NCBI GenBank assembly: GCA_964428015.1
Contig: CAYRWR010000001.1
Span: 124,001-188,000, forward strand
DNA: 64,000 bases
Direction of reading: 5' to 3'
Origin: CAYRWR01 sp964428015
GTDB lineage: Bacteria > Spirochaetota > Brevinematia > Brevinematales > CAYRWR01
Below the pieces are notes generated by a model. It was not told where the DNA came from. It did not search any database and saw nothing but the letters and a program-made list of their open reading frames with translations. The position numbers and the translations under genes were made by a program. Positions 1 to 8,804 of the stretch are shown in pieces (position 1 is the stretch's first letter; the number at the start of each line of letters is the position of its first letter).

Positions 1-1431
1 GTCAAAGAAGTGGCTACCAAGACCAATGATGTTGCCGGTGATGGTACTACTACTGCTACCGTTCTGGCCCATGCCATTATCAAAGAAGGCTTTAAAAATG
101 TTACAGCCGGTGCCAACCCCACCCTTATCAAACGTGGGATCGACAAAGCTGTAGCTGTAGTAGTGGAAGAAATCAAGAAGAATGCTAAACCGGTAAACAA
201 CCGTGATTCTATCCGCGACGTAGCTACCATATCCGCCAATAATGACCGTGAAATCGGTGAATTTATCGCTGACGCCATGGACAAAGTCGGAAAAGACGGA
301 GTCATCACCGTGGAAGAATCCAAGTCTCTGGATACTTTTATCGATGTTGTGGAAGGTATGCAGTTTGACCGCGGTTATCTGTCTGCTTATATGGTCACCA
401 ATACTGAAAACATGACTGCCGAAATGGAAAACCCCTTCATCCTGTTGTATGATAAGAAAATCGGCTCTCTCAAAGAAATCGTACCCCTGCTGGAAAAAAT
501 CGCCCAGAGCGGCAAACCCTTGCTCATTATCGCTGAAGATATCGAAGGCGAGGCCCTGGCTACCCTTATTGTCAATAAACTGCGCGGTACTCTGAATGCT
601 GTAGCTGTTAAGGCCCCTGCATTCGGCGACAGAAGAAAAGCTATGCTGGAAGATATCGCCGTACTGACCGGTGCCACCGTTATCAGTGAAGAAAAAGGTA
701 TGAAGATCGAAACAGCTGACGTTTCTTATCTGGGAAGCGCCAAACGCATCAAAGTGGACAAGGAAAATACTGTGATCGTAGACGGTGCCGGCAGTTCCGC
801 TGACATCAAAGCCCGCATTGCCCAGATCAAAGCTCAGGTAGCTGAAACCACTTCTGATTATGACCGTGAAAAGCTCCAGGAACGCCTGGCTAAGCTTTCC
901 GGCGGTGTGGCTGTCATCAAAGTCGGTGCTGCTACTGAAGTAGAACTCAAAGAAAAGAAAGCCCGTGTAGAAGATGCTCTGTCTGCTACCAAAGCAGCCG
1001 TAGAAGAAGGTATCGTACCTGGAGGCGGTCTGGCTAACCTCAAGGCTCAGTATAAACTGGACGCCATCAAAGGCAACAGCCCCGATGAACAGGTAGGTAT
1101 TGATATTGTACGCAACGCACTGGAAGCACCTATGCGTCTCATTGCTGAAAATGCCGGTATCGACGGCAGCGTGATCGTCTACAAAGCTAAAGAAGCCAAA
1201 GAAGGCCAGGGATATAACGCTCTGACCGGTGAATGGGTAGACATGGTCAAGGCCGGAATCATAGACCCTGCCAAGGTAGAACGCACTGCTCTTCAGAATG
1301 CTGCTTCAATCGCGGGACTCCTGCTCATCACTGAAGTATTGATCACCGATAAGCCTGAAAAAGCATCTGCTGCTCCTGCTCCCGGAATGGACGGCATGGG
1401 TGGTATGGGCGGAATGGGTGGAATGTACTAA
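1..1431 (+). CDS. groEL: Chaperonin GroEL (Hsp60), 5'-truncated by window edge
   Basis: ATP-driven cytoplasmic folding chamber subunit that works with GroES. The reading frame is open from base 1, and the first residues (VKEVATKTNDVAGDGTTTAT) match the ATP-binding segment near residue 75-90 of GroEL, so about 75 N-terminal residues lie outside the window. The GVITVEES segment, the apical domain and the C-terminal equatorial GGG/GIVPGGG segment are all present. The protein ends in the usual flexible GGM tail (GMDGMGGMGGMGGMY). A rho-independent terminator follows 24 bases after the stop. groES is not in the window. Truncation is by the window edge, not a mutation. Confidence 0.98.
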   Translation, partial: VKEVATKTNDVAGDGTTTATVLAHAIIKEGFKNVTAGANPTLIKRGIDKAVAVVVEEIKKNAKPVNNRDSIRDVATISANNDREIGEFIADAMDKVGKDGVITVEESKSLDTFIDVVEGMQFDRGYLSAYMVTNTENMTAEMENPFILLYDKKIGSLKEIVPLLEKIAQSGKPLLIIAEDIEGEALATLIVNKLRGTLNAVAVKAPAFGDRRKAMLEDIAVLTGATVISEEKGMKIETADVSYLGSAKRIKVDKENTVIVDGAGSSADIKARIAQIKAQVAETTSDYDREKLQERLAKLSGGVAVIKVGAATEVELKEKKARVEDALSATKAAVEEGIVPGGGLANLKAQYKLDAIKGNSPDEQVGIDIVRNALEAPMRLIAENAGIDGSVIVYKAKEAKEGQGYNALTGEWVDMVKAGIIDPAKVERTALQNAASIAGLLLITEVLITDKPEKASAAPAPGMDGMGGMGGMGGMY

Positions 1432-1454
1432 ACCACTGTAAATTTTATATTAAA

Positions 1455-1487
1455 AGAGCTGTCTCAGGTGAGACAGCTCTTTTTTTA
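1455..1487. terminator. Terminator after groEL
   Basis: Stem AGAGCTGTCT (1455-1464) pairs perfectly with AGACAGCTCT (1471-1480) over a 6-base loop and is followed by seven T on the + strand. It also has a short A-run on the left side, so it may stop the converging pyrD transcript too. Confidence 0.9.
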
Positions 1488-2354
1488 GTTTTTCTTATTA
1501 TAATACTGGTCCAGCCCCTGGGCTATGACCAAGGCGATATCCGGCTCTACGAAATTAAAAGTACCCGTAGAAATGAAAGTAGCACCAGCCATAATAAACT
1601 CCAGTGCATCTTCCACCGATGAGACCCCGCCCGATGCAATCAGAGGCACTTTTACCTCCTGAGCTACTTTATAGACGTTATACAGAGCCAGAGGTTTTAC
1701 AGCCGGCCCGGAAAATCCCGCGACTTTATTTTTAAAAACAAAATCGCCTGTTTTAATATTGATGGCCATACCCAGGAAAGTATTGGATATGGTCAGAGCG
1801 GGACTCCCCGCTGCTTCAGCCGCGCGTGCCGCGGAAACAATATCCACATTGGGTGACAATTTAGTAGTAAATGGGATAGAGATCGCCGCACCTACACTTT
1901 CCACTATGGCCCGGACATTGTCACAATCGGCGTCAAAGGTACGACCACCGCTATGGACATTGGGACAGGACAGGTTTAGTTCCAGCATGGATATGCCTTC
2001 AATAGCGGAAAAATCCCGGGCCATGTCTACAAAATCCTGTATGGTATCTCCGGCAATACTGAAGATGACATTAGTGGGAATATCCTTGAGATAATTCTCG
2101 GTGCGGAGTTCAGCTAATACAGCCTGATGCCCATGATTTTCCAACCCAATAGAATTTAAAAGACCGCAGGGAGTTTCCAGGATACGGGGAGGCCGGTTGC
2201 CGGCACGAGGCTTGGTGGTCACTGTCTTGAGCGTGATGCCCCCTATCCGGGAATAATCCATAAAATCTGCAAACATATCACCCATGCCGAAAGTTCCTGA
2301 AGCTGTGAGGACGGGATTAGTAAATCTTAGGGTACCGATCTGAAGTCCATTCAT
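1485..2354 (-). CDS. pyrD: Dihydroorotate dehydrogenase, class 1B type catalytic subunit
   Basis: Oxidises dihydroorotate to orotate with FMN in pyrimidine synthesis. The 289-residue protein starts with the family signature around LTASGTFGMG (residues 16-25). The active-site loop NLSCPNVHSGG carries the catalytic cysteine expected of class 1 enzymes, where class 2 enzymes have serine. The C-terminal IASGGVSSVEDALEFI segment is the FMN phosphate-binding part of the TIM barrel. Length and motifs fit PyrDB, which normally pairs with the Fe-S/FAD subunit PyrK; no pyrK is seen in this window, so class 1A-like or unpaired function cannot be excluded. The ATG has an AAAGGA Shine-Dalgarno and a 17-bp-spaced promoter upstream. 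It converges on groEL. Confidence 0.93.
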   Translation of the reverse strand: MNGLQIGTLRFTNPVLTASGTFGMGDMFADFMDYSRIGGITLKTVTTKPRAGNRPPRILETPCGLLNSIGLENHGHQAVLAELRTENYLKDIPTNVIFSIAGDTIQDFVDMARDFSAIEGISMLELNLSCPNVHSGGRTFDADCDNVRAIVESVGAAISIPFTTKLSPNVDIVSAARAAEAAGSPALTISNTFLGMAINIKTGDFVFKNKVAGFSGPAVKPLALYNVYKVAQEVKVPLIASGGVSSVEDALEFIMAGATFISTGTFNFVEPDIALVIAQGLDQYYNKKN

Positions 2355-2378
2355 GTTTTTTCCTTTAGATATTACTTA

Positions 2379-2407
2379 ATTGTAAATCTCTTCCGGCAGT
2401 TTGTAAA
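2379..2407 (-). promoter_or_regulatory. Promoter for pyrD
   Basis: On the minus strand TTTACA (2407-2402) and TACAAT (2384-2379) are separated by exactly 17 bp, about 25 bases upstream of the pyrD ATG. Confidence 0.6.
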
Positions 2408-2419
2408 GTGATTTTCCTA

Positions 2420-3712
2420 CTATTTTACAGACAGATATTCATTAATATTTTCAGGGTCAAATCCGTTTTGCTTATATATTCCCGGAGTGTTACGAGCTTT
2501 TTCAATGAGCATCATGATCTCTTTCTGACGTTGTTGGAGTGAGCTGTCAATATCCGCCCCATTTACCATATCACCCAATCCAAATGTAGCTGGCATCCAG
2601 GTTACCGCCATTTCCGGAGTATTAGGCATGGAAATAGCTACCTGAGCCGCTTCTTTAAAGATACCAGAGATGGGGTCATCTCTCACCACAGCGTATTCAT
2701 AGGCTTTTTTATTGGCAGGAGTCAGCTTTCCGGTTTTAGCCATGGTTTTAGCCATAGCCGCAGAGGTAAAGTATTCGATTACCACAACTGATTCAGGCTG
2801 GTGCTTGGAGGTAGAGCTCAGGAAGAAACCTTCTACGGTCAAAAAGGGTATAGCCCGCATATTCACTTCATCGATAACCGGCAGCCGGGTGACTCCATAG
2901 TTGAGCCCCTGGTTTATCTCTCCCCTGAACCATTGCCCGTTGATAGCAAATAGAGCATTTCCGGTATTAAACAATTCTCTCACCATCACATCCGAAGGTT
3001 CTGGATGACAGATCCCGGTCTGAATAATATTCTTCCTGACATACTGGGCGGCTTTGACCATGGGTTCTGTATAGAATAATGGCAATAGAAGCGGGAATCC
3101 TTTTACAAAACCCAAAGACCGGAATATTTTCCCGCCAAATCCCTGAATCCACATGGTGTGGAAATAGAAATTGGAAACCTGATATACAAAACCAAACTTT
3201 CCCAATTGTCCTTTTTTAGGCTCTGTGAATCCCCGGGCCACCTGGATGATCTCACTCATCTTCTGGGGGGGATTTTTAATCTTGTCCCTATTGTAAAACA
3301 TCACCAGATTATTGAATACATGAGGGATGGCCCAGACAGCTTCAGGATACATGTAGTTAAAAGCCTGTAGTGTCTTGGAAAAGAACTGATCGGTAAAGCC
3401 GGGGGTCAGATATGACTCCAGGGGTAATATCAGACCCTGCTCCGCCCAGGCTCCGACAAAGTCATGGGGGAAAATAAACACATCAGGCCCGGTCCCCAGA
3501 GGAATAGTGGTAGTTAGTTTGTCATTAATAGCATCAAAGGGAACATTCAGGAGTTTTACCTGGATGTGGTCATGAGATAAATTAAAACTATCCGCTATTT
3601 CCTCCAGGGCTTTTTTTGACTCCCCTCTGGCGCTATGCCACAGGCTGATATTCACAGCATGTATCCTGTCAGTCACGAGCAGAAACACTACAGCAAAAAT
3701 AAAATATCTCAT
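2420..3712 (-). CDS. ABC-type sugar-binding protein (family 1 extracellular solute-binding protein)
   Basis: Predicted periplasmic binding protein of a carbohydrate ABC importer. Residues 1-19 are a signal peptide with a likely cleavage after IHA; there is no lipobox. The start of the mature protein (NISLWHSARGESKKALEEIA) and the LGTGPDVFIFPHDFVGAWAEQGLILPL region are typical of the MalE/family 1 fold, and 430 residues is the usual length. The ATG has a strong AAAGGAGA ribosome site. No permease or ATPase gene is adjacent, so the partners must be elsewhere. The ligand is probably a malto-oligosaccharide or other sugar, given two alpha-amylases in the window, but that is inference. Confidence 0.85.
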   Translation of the reverse strand: MRYFIFAVVFLLVTDRIHAVNISLWHSARGESKKALEEIADSFNLSHDHIQVKLLNVPFDAINDKLTTTIPLGTGPDVFIFPHDFVGAWAEQGLILPLESYLTPGFTDQFFSKTLQAFNYMYPEAVWAIPHVFNNLVMFYNRDKIKNPPQKMSEIIQVARGFTEPKKGQLGKFGFVYQVSNFYFHTMWIQGFGGKIFRSLGFVKGFPLLLPLFYTEPMVKAAQYVRKNIIQTGICHPEPSDVMVRELFNTGNALFAINGQWFRGEINQGLNYGVTRLPVIDEVNMRAIPFLTVEGFFLSSTSKHQPESVVVIEYFTSAAMAKTMAKTGKLTPANKKAYEYAVVRDDPISGIFKEAAQVAISMPNTPEMAVTWMPATFGLGDMVNGADIDSSLQQRQKEIMMLIEKARNTPGIYKQNGFDPENINEYLSVK

Positions 3713-3779
3713 ACAGCTCTCCTTTTACATTTTCCCCAGATCTACTATTCTCACTTCCGGTATTAAATAAAAGTATTTT

Positions 3780-3808
3780 TTGAATTATTAATGGAATGGA
3801 GCTATAAT
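3780..3808 (+). promoter_or_regulatory. Promoter for the 3830 outer-membrane gene
   Basis: TTGAAT (3780-3785), 17 bp, TATAAT (3803-3808). The predicted transcript starts near 3815, which rules out the in-frame ATG at 3791 and supports the start at 3830. Confidence 0.75.
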
Positions 3809-3829
3809 CGGGTTAAGAAAGGAGGGTAC

Positions 3830-4453
3830 ATGAAGATCTTTTCCATTCTGACTTGTCTCCTTATTTTTATGCATATACCTATGCACGCTCAGGAGCTGGA
3901 TAAAAACGGTGCACTCAAGCTCTATCCCGACAAGGAAACTACTCCCACTCACCCCTTTATTGTGGAATACGGCATACACGCGGACTTTTTGTCCATGCCC
4001 TCGGGTCTGGGCCTGTTGCTGGGACTACAGGGAGGCCTGGTCTACACTTCCGGATTCACCTGGGGAGGGACGCTGAGCTTCCTGGTCAATAAAGGTCTGC
4101 AATCCACAGTCTACCCCAACAAAAGTGTGGGTTATGGATACGGCGGATTCTGGTTGGGTTACAGCATCCTTTTTTCAGACTACTTCCGTATGACACCCCG
4201 CGTCAATCTGGCATTGGGTGGGATGACTCAGTCCGATACCGGGACCAACAGTCAGGTCATGAGTACCCAGTTGAGCGGGGCTGGTTTACTGATCCCGGAA
4301 TTACTCCTGTCCTGGTATTTTTCACCTCTGCTTTCCGCGGGAGTTAGCCTGAAATACCACTATTTCCTGGGGGATACCACTATCCCTGGGCTTAATTTGA
4401 GTGATGTCACCGGATTCAGTCTGGGTATAGAGTTTAATTTCCGTACTGATTGA
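3830..4453 (+). CDS. Small outer-membrane beta-barrel-like exported protein
   Basis: No specific family recognised. The start chosen is ATG 3830, which has a near-perfect Shine-Dalgarno (AAAGGAGGG at 3818-3826) and a promoter just upstream; an upstream in-frame ATG overlaps that promoter. The 207-residue product begins with a signal peptide (about 20 residues, cleavage near MHAQ). It continues with glycine- and aromatic-rich alternating strands (for example LLLGLQGGLVYTSGF and GYGGFWLGYSILFSDYF) and ends in an amphipathic strand (FSLGIEFNFRTD). This is the look of an 8-stranded OmpW/OmpA-type barrel. It converges on the 4473 gene. Confidence 0.7.
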   Translation: MKIFSILTCLLIFMHIPMHAQELDKNGALKLYPDKETTPTHPFIVEYGIHADFLSMPSGLGLLLGLQGGLVYTSGFTWGGTLSFLVNKGLQSTVYPNKSVGYGYGGFWLGYSILFSDYFRMTPRVNLALGGMTQSDTGTNSQVMSTQLSGAGLLIPELLLSWYFSPLLSAGVSLKYHYFLGDTTIPGLNLSDVTGFSLGIEFNFRTD

Positions 4454-4472
4454 TTATGTTTTCAGCATTTAT

Positions 4473-4955
4473 TCAGTACTTCCACCCCGGCTTTTCTTCA
4501 CTTTCAGACTGCCTGGTTATACTTAGTACACTCTTCAGGCGGGGAGAGATCCTCCATATCAGTTTATCACCCGGTTTAAAGCGGATATAATCCCGGAATC
4601 TGATATCGTAACTTTCTTCTTTACCGTCCTCATCCTGTAAGATATACTGGAATTTCAGGCTGGTTAAGAAAGAACCAAAACTCTTATGCTGCAGGTATCC
4701 TTTGAATTCCAAAACTTCACCATCCCGCCAATCAGCCAGGTAGCGGAAGATTCTCACTAGAAAAACAATCCCCAGTAATCCGAAGAACCCCGGAGTGATA
4801 TAGTCCATGGCATCATGAGTCGTCTTTTTCATAAAGTCCGCGATAAAAATCCAGGTGACCCATCCCAGCAAAGCAGCCGCGGCCAGGTGATAAAAACTGT
4901 ATGTCAGGAGCAGAAAGCGTTCTTTTCCTGAGATTTCACGATGATTTCCAGTCAT
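4473..4955 (-). CDS. Hypothetical protein with two membrane helices
   Basis: Not recognised. The 160-residue product has two hydrophobic helices in its first half (around residues 18-40 and 55-70). A soluble, probably cytoplasmic, beta-rich tail (roughly residues 80-150) contains several charged loops. An AAGAGG ribosome site precedes the ATG. It lies 37 bases downstream of the alpha-amylase gene on the same strand and is probably the last gene of that short operon. There is no evidence for a role in starch metabolism beyond position. Confidence 0.65.
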   Translation of the reverse strand: MTGNHREISGKERFLLLTYSFYHLAAAALLGWVTWIFIADFMKKTTHDAMDYITPGFFGLLGIVFLVRIFRYLADWRDGEVLEFKGYLQHKSFGSFLTSLKFQYILQDEDGKEESYDIRFRDYIRFKPGDKLIWRISPRLKSVLSITRQSESEEKPGWKY

Positions 4956-4992
4956 ATTTTTTCCTCTTTATCTCTTCTGGTGCGGGGTGCTA

Positions 4993-6303
4993 TTATTTCT
5001 CCGCCCAGACCGGTACATATACTGCGTATCCACGGGGAGCTGCCCACAGAGAGGTACTGCCCTCCGGATTGGTGTACTGATCCCTGGGGCGGGAGAGGTC
5101 ACGGCCGGACCAGGCAACAGGTATCAGAGTCGTATCTTTCCAGGGGGTATTTACCTGACTGCCATTCCATTCCTGAGTTGAACTATTGATGATCAGCACC
5201 AGCCCGGATTTTTCCCCGTCACCGGTGCGCAATAAGGCCAGTAAATGGTCTTCTGCGGTCAGTAACAGGGCTCTGCCTCCGGTAAAATGATGATGAATAA
5301 AAACCAGTCTCTCCAGACCATGCATACTACCCGGCTGATCCATACCATCAGTGTAGTAATCCCGCCAGAAAATTGTAGGCAAGCCCTCCATACACAGAAT
5401 AAAGGCATAAGCCAGGATCTTATCCTGGAGTATGGGAAAATCCCTCTCGGTATCATGATTTTCCACAAACGTCACTGCGTGGTGGGGATGCTCAAATACC
5501 AGCCCCTGGCCCCACAATTGCCGCAAGTCATAATCCAGGTGGTTACACATATCCGCCAGCCTGCCCCGCAGAGGAAAGTCATAGGCCAGGGATGTGTACT
5601 GCGTATCCTGCAGCCAGCGGCTTATAGTAGACTGTTCATCCCAGAACTCCCCGATACTCATGACTCCCAGATAGCGTTGTATAGCCAGAGGGATCAGTGA
5701 CGGATAAGCCTTAACATTGTCATAGCGAAAAGCATCTACGCCCAACTCTTCCTTCAGCCAGGCGGCATATTGCAGGAATTCAGCGTAGACATGAGGGCTG
5801 GTGTAGCAATAATCATAAGCCCCGATATGTTTCCAGGGGCTGTTATTGGGGCTGTTATCATAACGGCAGGGTGTAAAATCCTCATAGTTTCTCTGAAAAC
5901 GGCCGCTTTTCACTTTAAACAGGGTTTGTGTGACTCCGCCGGTATAGGGATTTTCTTCGCTCTCCCCCCCCCGGCAGTGTGACAGACACAGCTCGGCTAT
6001 TACAGCTATCCCCCGCGCATGCAAATGGCTGATCAAAGTGGTCAACTCGGCACGGTTGCCGAACAGAGTCTTCCGGCTGCCTGACTGATCATAGTCACCC
6101 AGGTCATAATAATCAAAGGCATCATAGCCCATGGCATCCTTGTCCTGACCCTGACAGGATTTACTCAAGGGAGGCAGCCAGATATACTTCACACCCAGCC
6201 GGGCTATACTATCCAGCCGGGAATCCAGGTAGTTCCACCATTTTCCTGGCCCCGCCTCATAGTGCGGACAATCCCAGTAAAAACCCTGCAGGATGATGCT
6301 CAC
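4993..6303 (-). CDS. Cytoplasmic alpha-amylase, glycoside hydrolase family 13
   Basis: Hydrolyses internal alpha-1,4 bonds in starch, glycogen or maltodextrins. The 436-residue protein has no signal peptide. All GH13 landmarks are visible: LQGFYWD at the N-terminus, the nucleophile Asp195 in GVDAFRYDNVK, the acid/base Glu219 in IGEFWDE, and the stabilising Asp284 in FVENHDTE. The N-terminal LQGFYWD is typical of amylases of the plant/archaeal type and of bacterial cytoplasmic ones. The start codon is GTG; the GAGGAG ribosome site lies inside the end of the preceding 83-residue gene, only two bases away, so translation is probably coupled. A second, exported GH13 enzyme is at 55467. Confidence 0.93.
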   Translation of the reverse strand: MSIILQGFYWDCPHYEAGPGKWWNYLDSRLDSIARLGVKYIWLPPLSKSCQGQDKDAMGYDAFDYYDLGDYDQSGSRKTLFGNRAELTTLISHLHARGIAVIAELCLSHCRGGESEENPYTGGVTQTLFKVKSGRFQRNYEDFTPCRYDNSPNNSPWKHIGAYDYCYTSPHVYAEFLQYAAWLKEELGVDAFRYDNVKAYPSLIPLAIQRYLGVMSIGEFWDEQSTISRWLQDTQYTSLAYDFPLRGRLADMCNHLDYDLRQLWGQGLVFEHPHHAVTFVENHDTERDFPILQDKILAYAFILCMEGLPTIFWRDYYTDGMDQPGSMHGLERLVFIHHHFTGGRALLLTAEDHLLALLRTGDGEKSGLVLIINSSTQEWNGSQVNTPWKDTTLIPVAWSGRDLSRPRDQYTNPEGSTSLWAAPRGYAVYVPVWAEK

Positions 6304-6305
6304 CT

Positions 6306-6557
6306 TTACTCCTCGTTGAGTCGGGGAGATACCAGCAGACCTGCCGCTCCTCCCAGAAAAAGTATACCGATATATTTTAAAGGCAAAAGAGACATTTTAA
6401 ATCGGATAAGTGCGTTTTCCAGCTCCGGATCTACATTTTTAAAAATAGAAAACTGTGCAGCCTGGGCCTGGCTCCATATCAGAAGCTGAGGCACCAGAAT
6501 CAATAGCCCCCCCATTACCGCCAGCATCCAGAATAACAGCCTCTGATTTTTATTCAT
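6306..6557 (-). CDS. Small membrane protein with two hydrophobic helices
   Basis: Not recognised. The start is set at ATG 6557 because it has a GGGAGGA ribosome site; the longer frame from 6611 has none and would overlap the promoter. The 83-residue product has a first hydrophobic helix (about residues 6-26), a polar linker, and a second helix near residues 58-78. It is the first gene of the operon that continues with the amylase two bases downstream. Its function is unknown. Confidence 0.6.
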   Translation of the reverse strand: MNKNQRLLFWMLAVMGGLLILVPQLLIWSQAQAAQFSIFKNVDPELENALIRFKMSLLPLKYIGILFLGGAAGLLVSPRLNEE

Positions 6558-6584
6558 TTTTTCCTCCCGCAGGGTGTTAAAAAA

Positions 6585-6613
6585 ATAATAACATAATTCA
6601 GACGCTCCCACAA
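6585..6613 (-). promoter_or_regulatory. Promoter for the amylase operon
   Basis: Minus-strand TTGTGG (6613-6608), 17 bp, TATTAT (6590-6585), about 28 bases from the ATG at 6557. Confidence 0.5.
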
Positions 6614-6946
6614 GAATAAGGGTTACAGTACTGCTGCAGTAAATTGGAGCCCCACCTGAAGCACCCTTAGTTCTCCAGCGCGTGGCATCCTGAGGGATGC
6701 GTCCTCATGGAATACTTCTGAGCCGGGGGGCGGCGGTAGGAGGCGTTCCCGCCCTGCATCATCGGGGATAGGCTGACGGGATTCCTGGTTTTACACCTTT
6801 TCCGGAAATCTCTCCAGGCCGTCATGTCAAGGCCTCCGGCACTGTCGCATCCCTATCTGCTTTTTACCCCTTTCTTATCTGCTTGATTTTTTATCATCAT
6901 TGCTGCTACCGCTGCATGTTTTTCCAGCTTAACTTTGCTCATTTTT
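6614..6946. other. Non-coding stretch between divergent operons
   Basis: No credible gene on either strand. It holds a tight hairpin at 6685-6700 (GCATCC, loop TGAG, GGATGC) and one copy of a 29-bp GC-rich repeat at 6727-6755. A weaker AGGCC/GGCCT inverted repeat lies near 6815-6835. The right end becomes pyrimidine-rich and carries the symporter promoter. Base composition is clearly richer in G and C in the middle (about 6715-6790) than at the sides. Confidence 0.6.
6727..6755 (+). repeat. 29-bp GC-rich dispersed repeat, copy A
   Basis: Matches 26 of 29 bases of the reverse complement of 13353-13381. The shared core begins GGGCGGCGGTAG and ends TCCCGCCCT, and contains a small GGCG/CGCC hairpin with a four-base loop. 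No coding sequence overlaps either copy. Confidence 0.7.
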
Positions 6947-6975
6947 TTGCATTTCTGTCCGTCACTTTTTATAAT
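6947..6975 (+). promoter_or_regulatory. Promoter for the symporter operon
   Basis: TTGCAT (6947-6952), 17 bp, TATAAT (6970-6975). The predicted 5' leader is about 25 bases and ends with a GAAGGGGGA ribosome site before ATG 7006. Confidence 0.75.
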
Positions 6976-7005
6976 TTTTTACCAAATATTTGAAGGGGGA
7001 TACCC

Positions 7006-8607
7006 ATGTTACCAAAACTCCCAACCGATGTCTATGTCCTTCAGATCGTCCTGACCGCGGCTTATCTGGGCTTTATGCTCCTGATCGGCTGGTGGGCTGA
7101 TAAAGCCACCAAGAAAAATGCAGATAGTTTTATTGTAGGTGGGAGAAAATTCTCCACCTGGATCGTGGTATTCACTCTCTTCGCTACCTGGTGGGGCGGA
7201 GGTACCGCGATGGGTTCATCCGGAGCAGCCTTTAGAGAAGGCCTGGGCGGGGTCATTCCCGATCCCTTTGCGGCAGGTGTGACTCTGATCGTAGCCGGAC
7301 TATTTTATATGTCCACACTGCGCAAGATGAAACTGCGTTCCATGGGCGCGGCCTATTCCCGTTATGGGGATGCCGGTGTGAATATCGCATCCGGTATTTA
7401 TATCTATGTTTATATTTTGTATCTGGCTGTCCAGCTCCTGGCTATCGGGCTGGTCTTTCACGTGATACTGGGAGTGGATAAGTATATCACCACTATCGTG
7501 GGGACACTCATACTCATCCTGTATACCTACCTGGGCGGTATCGTGGCTGTGGCCTGGACCGACTTTATACAGGGTATTATGATTATCCTGGGGCTGGTAG
7601 TCATTCTGCCTATCGCCATCGACAAAGCCGGCGGCTGGCAGGTAGTGGTACAAAACGCCGGACCGGACTGGTTCCGTTCCTTCCTCCCCGGTCATAACGG
7701 CAATTCTGTCCAGAATTATATTATCTGGATTTATGCCTGGCTGGGTATGGGACTGGGCTCCCTGGTGGAACCATCCCTTCTGCAGAGAGCCTTTATCGCT
7801 AAAAGCTCCAAAGTGGCCCGGAATTCTTCCTATATTGCCGGCGGTATGTACCTGACATTGGGCTGGATACCTCTCCTTCTGGGCATGGTAGGCATCAGCC
7901 TGGCTAAACAGGGCGTGATCCCCATGGATATCCTGGCCAATGATGCCGAGACGGTAGTACCTCTCATAGCCCGGGCTCTCCTCCACCCTCTCCCCCTGGC
8001 TCTGTTCACCGGCAGCCTCCTGGCAGGTGTGATGTCCACAGGAGATTCAGTACTGTTTTCTGAAGCTGTGATCTTCTCCAATAATCTGTGGCCCAGTTTT
8101 AAAAAGAAATTTTTAAAGAAGAAAGTCACTGAAAAAGAGATTTACAAAGTAACCAAGATTTCTATTGTGGTACTGGGACTGTTGTCCCTGGGCATTGCCC
8201 TGATAGCAGAATCCCTGTACGACCTGATGATCTATTCCTACAGTCTGATGTTTGCCATGCTGTTCTTCCCCCTCACTTTTGCCCTGTTCTGGAAAAAAGC
8301 CAACACACCCGGAGCTATTTCCGGTATGCTGGGAGGCCTGGTAGTCATCGTGACCGGTATGATAGTGAACAAGACCATTATCCCCGAACCGGAATGGGCC
8401 TGGGTCATGGGAGCGGTGCTGGCCTCATCTGTGCTGACTATAGGGGTGTCTCTGCTGACACAGAAAAAGAAGGCACCCATGCCGCTGATGTCAGAAGACG
8501 GAGAGATAGTCAAGTGGCCGGAACTGGCTACCCCGGAAATGCACTTGCACAACTACACGGACGAAGACACCGTAGAGACCTATACCATTGAACAGGAGGG
8601 TAACTAA
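7006..8607 (+). CDS. Sodium:solute symporter family (SSS) transporter
   Basis: Inner-membrane Na+-coupled importer of an organic solute. The 533-residue protein has about 13 hydrophobic helices in the SSS pattern. Recognisable pieces are the first helix followed by ADKATKKNADSFIVGGRKFS, the FTLFATWWGGGTAMGSSGAA helix, the conserved YTYLGGIVAVAWTDFIQGI segment (residues near 168-187) and the SVLFSEAVIFSNN stretch. Substrate cannot be read from sequence; pantothenate-, proline- and sugar-type members look alike. A 46-residue membrane protein starts one base after its stop, and a terminator follows that, giving a two-gene operon. Confidence 0.93.
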   Translation: MLPKLPTDVYVLQIVLTAAYLGFMLLIGWWADKATKKNADSFIVGGRKFSTWIVVFTLFATWWGGGTAMGSSGAAFREGLGGVIPDPFAAGVTLIVAGLFYMSTLRKMKLRSMGAAYSRYGDAGVNIASGIYIYVYILYLAVQLLAIGLVFHVILGVDKYITTIVGTLILILYTYLGGIVAVAWTDFIQGIMIILGLVVILPIAIDKAGGWQVVVQNAGPDWFRSFLPGHNGNSVQNYIIWIYAWLGMGLGSLVEPSLLQRAFIAKSSKVARNSSYIAGGMYLTLGWIPLLLGMVGISLAKQGVIPMDILANDAETVVPLIARALLHPLPLALFTGSLLAGVMSTGDSVLFSEAVIFSNNLWPSFKKKFLKKKVTEKEIYKVTKISIVVLGLLSLGIALIAESLYDLMIYSYSLMFAMLFFPLTFALFWKKANTPGAISGMLGGLVVIVTGMIVNKTIIPEPEWAWVMGAVLASSVLTIGVSLLTQKKKAPMPLMSEDGEIVKWPELATPEMHLHNYTDEDTVETYTIEQEGN

Positions 8608-8608
8608 G

Positions 8609-8749
8609 ATGCATATGTTTGATATGACTCCTTTTGAGTGGATCTATGTGTTTATTTTCTTCGGTATCATTATCGTAGCCGCTATTTTCCTCAAAAAAAG
8701 CGGTACCGAGATGATGAATGACGATAAAGATAAACCGGAAAAAAAATAG
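8609..8749 (+). CDS. Small single-pass protein, probable symporter accessory subunit
   Basis: A 46-residue frame begins one base after the symporter stop codon. It has a strong ribosome site (AGGAGGG at 8594-8600, eight bases before the ATG). The product starts MHMFDMTPFEWIYVF, has one hydrophobic helix (roughly residues 11-28) and ends in a charged, lysine- and aspartate-rich tail. Tiny single-pass proteins encoded directly after SSS transporters are known as symporter small accessory proteins; position, size and topology fit. The assignment is by context, since so short a sequence gives little homology signal. It is transcribed with the symporter and ends before the shared terminator. Confidence 0.75.
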   Translation: MHMFDMTPFEWIYVFIFFGIIIVAAIFLKKSGTEMMNDDKDKPEKK

Positions 8750-8770
8750 TATTATTGTTGATTGAATGTA

Positions 8771-8804
8771 AAAAGGCTATCCTGAACCGGATAGCCTTTT
8801 TTTT
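8771..8804. terminator. Bidirectional terminator between symporter operon and ygiQ
   Basis: Perfect 12-bp stem AAAAGGCTATCC (8771-8782) / GGATAGCCTTTT (8789-8800) with loop TGAACC. T-runs on one strand and A-runs on the other make it usable by both converging transcripts. Confidence 0.93.

Noticed and set aside
1..9. groEL as a pseudogene because its start is missing
   Set aside because: The frame is open to the first base with conserved GroEL sequence; the gene is cut by the window edge.
7300..7986. 228-codon open frame antisense to the symporter gene
   Set aside because: It lies wholly inside a well-supported membrane transporter gene and its product is rich in His/Gln/Asp with no family resemblance; it is a shadow of the GC-biased codons.
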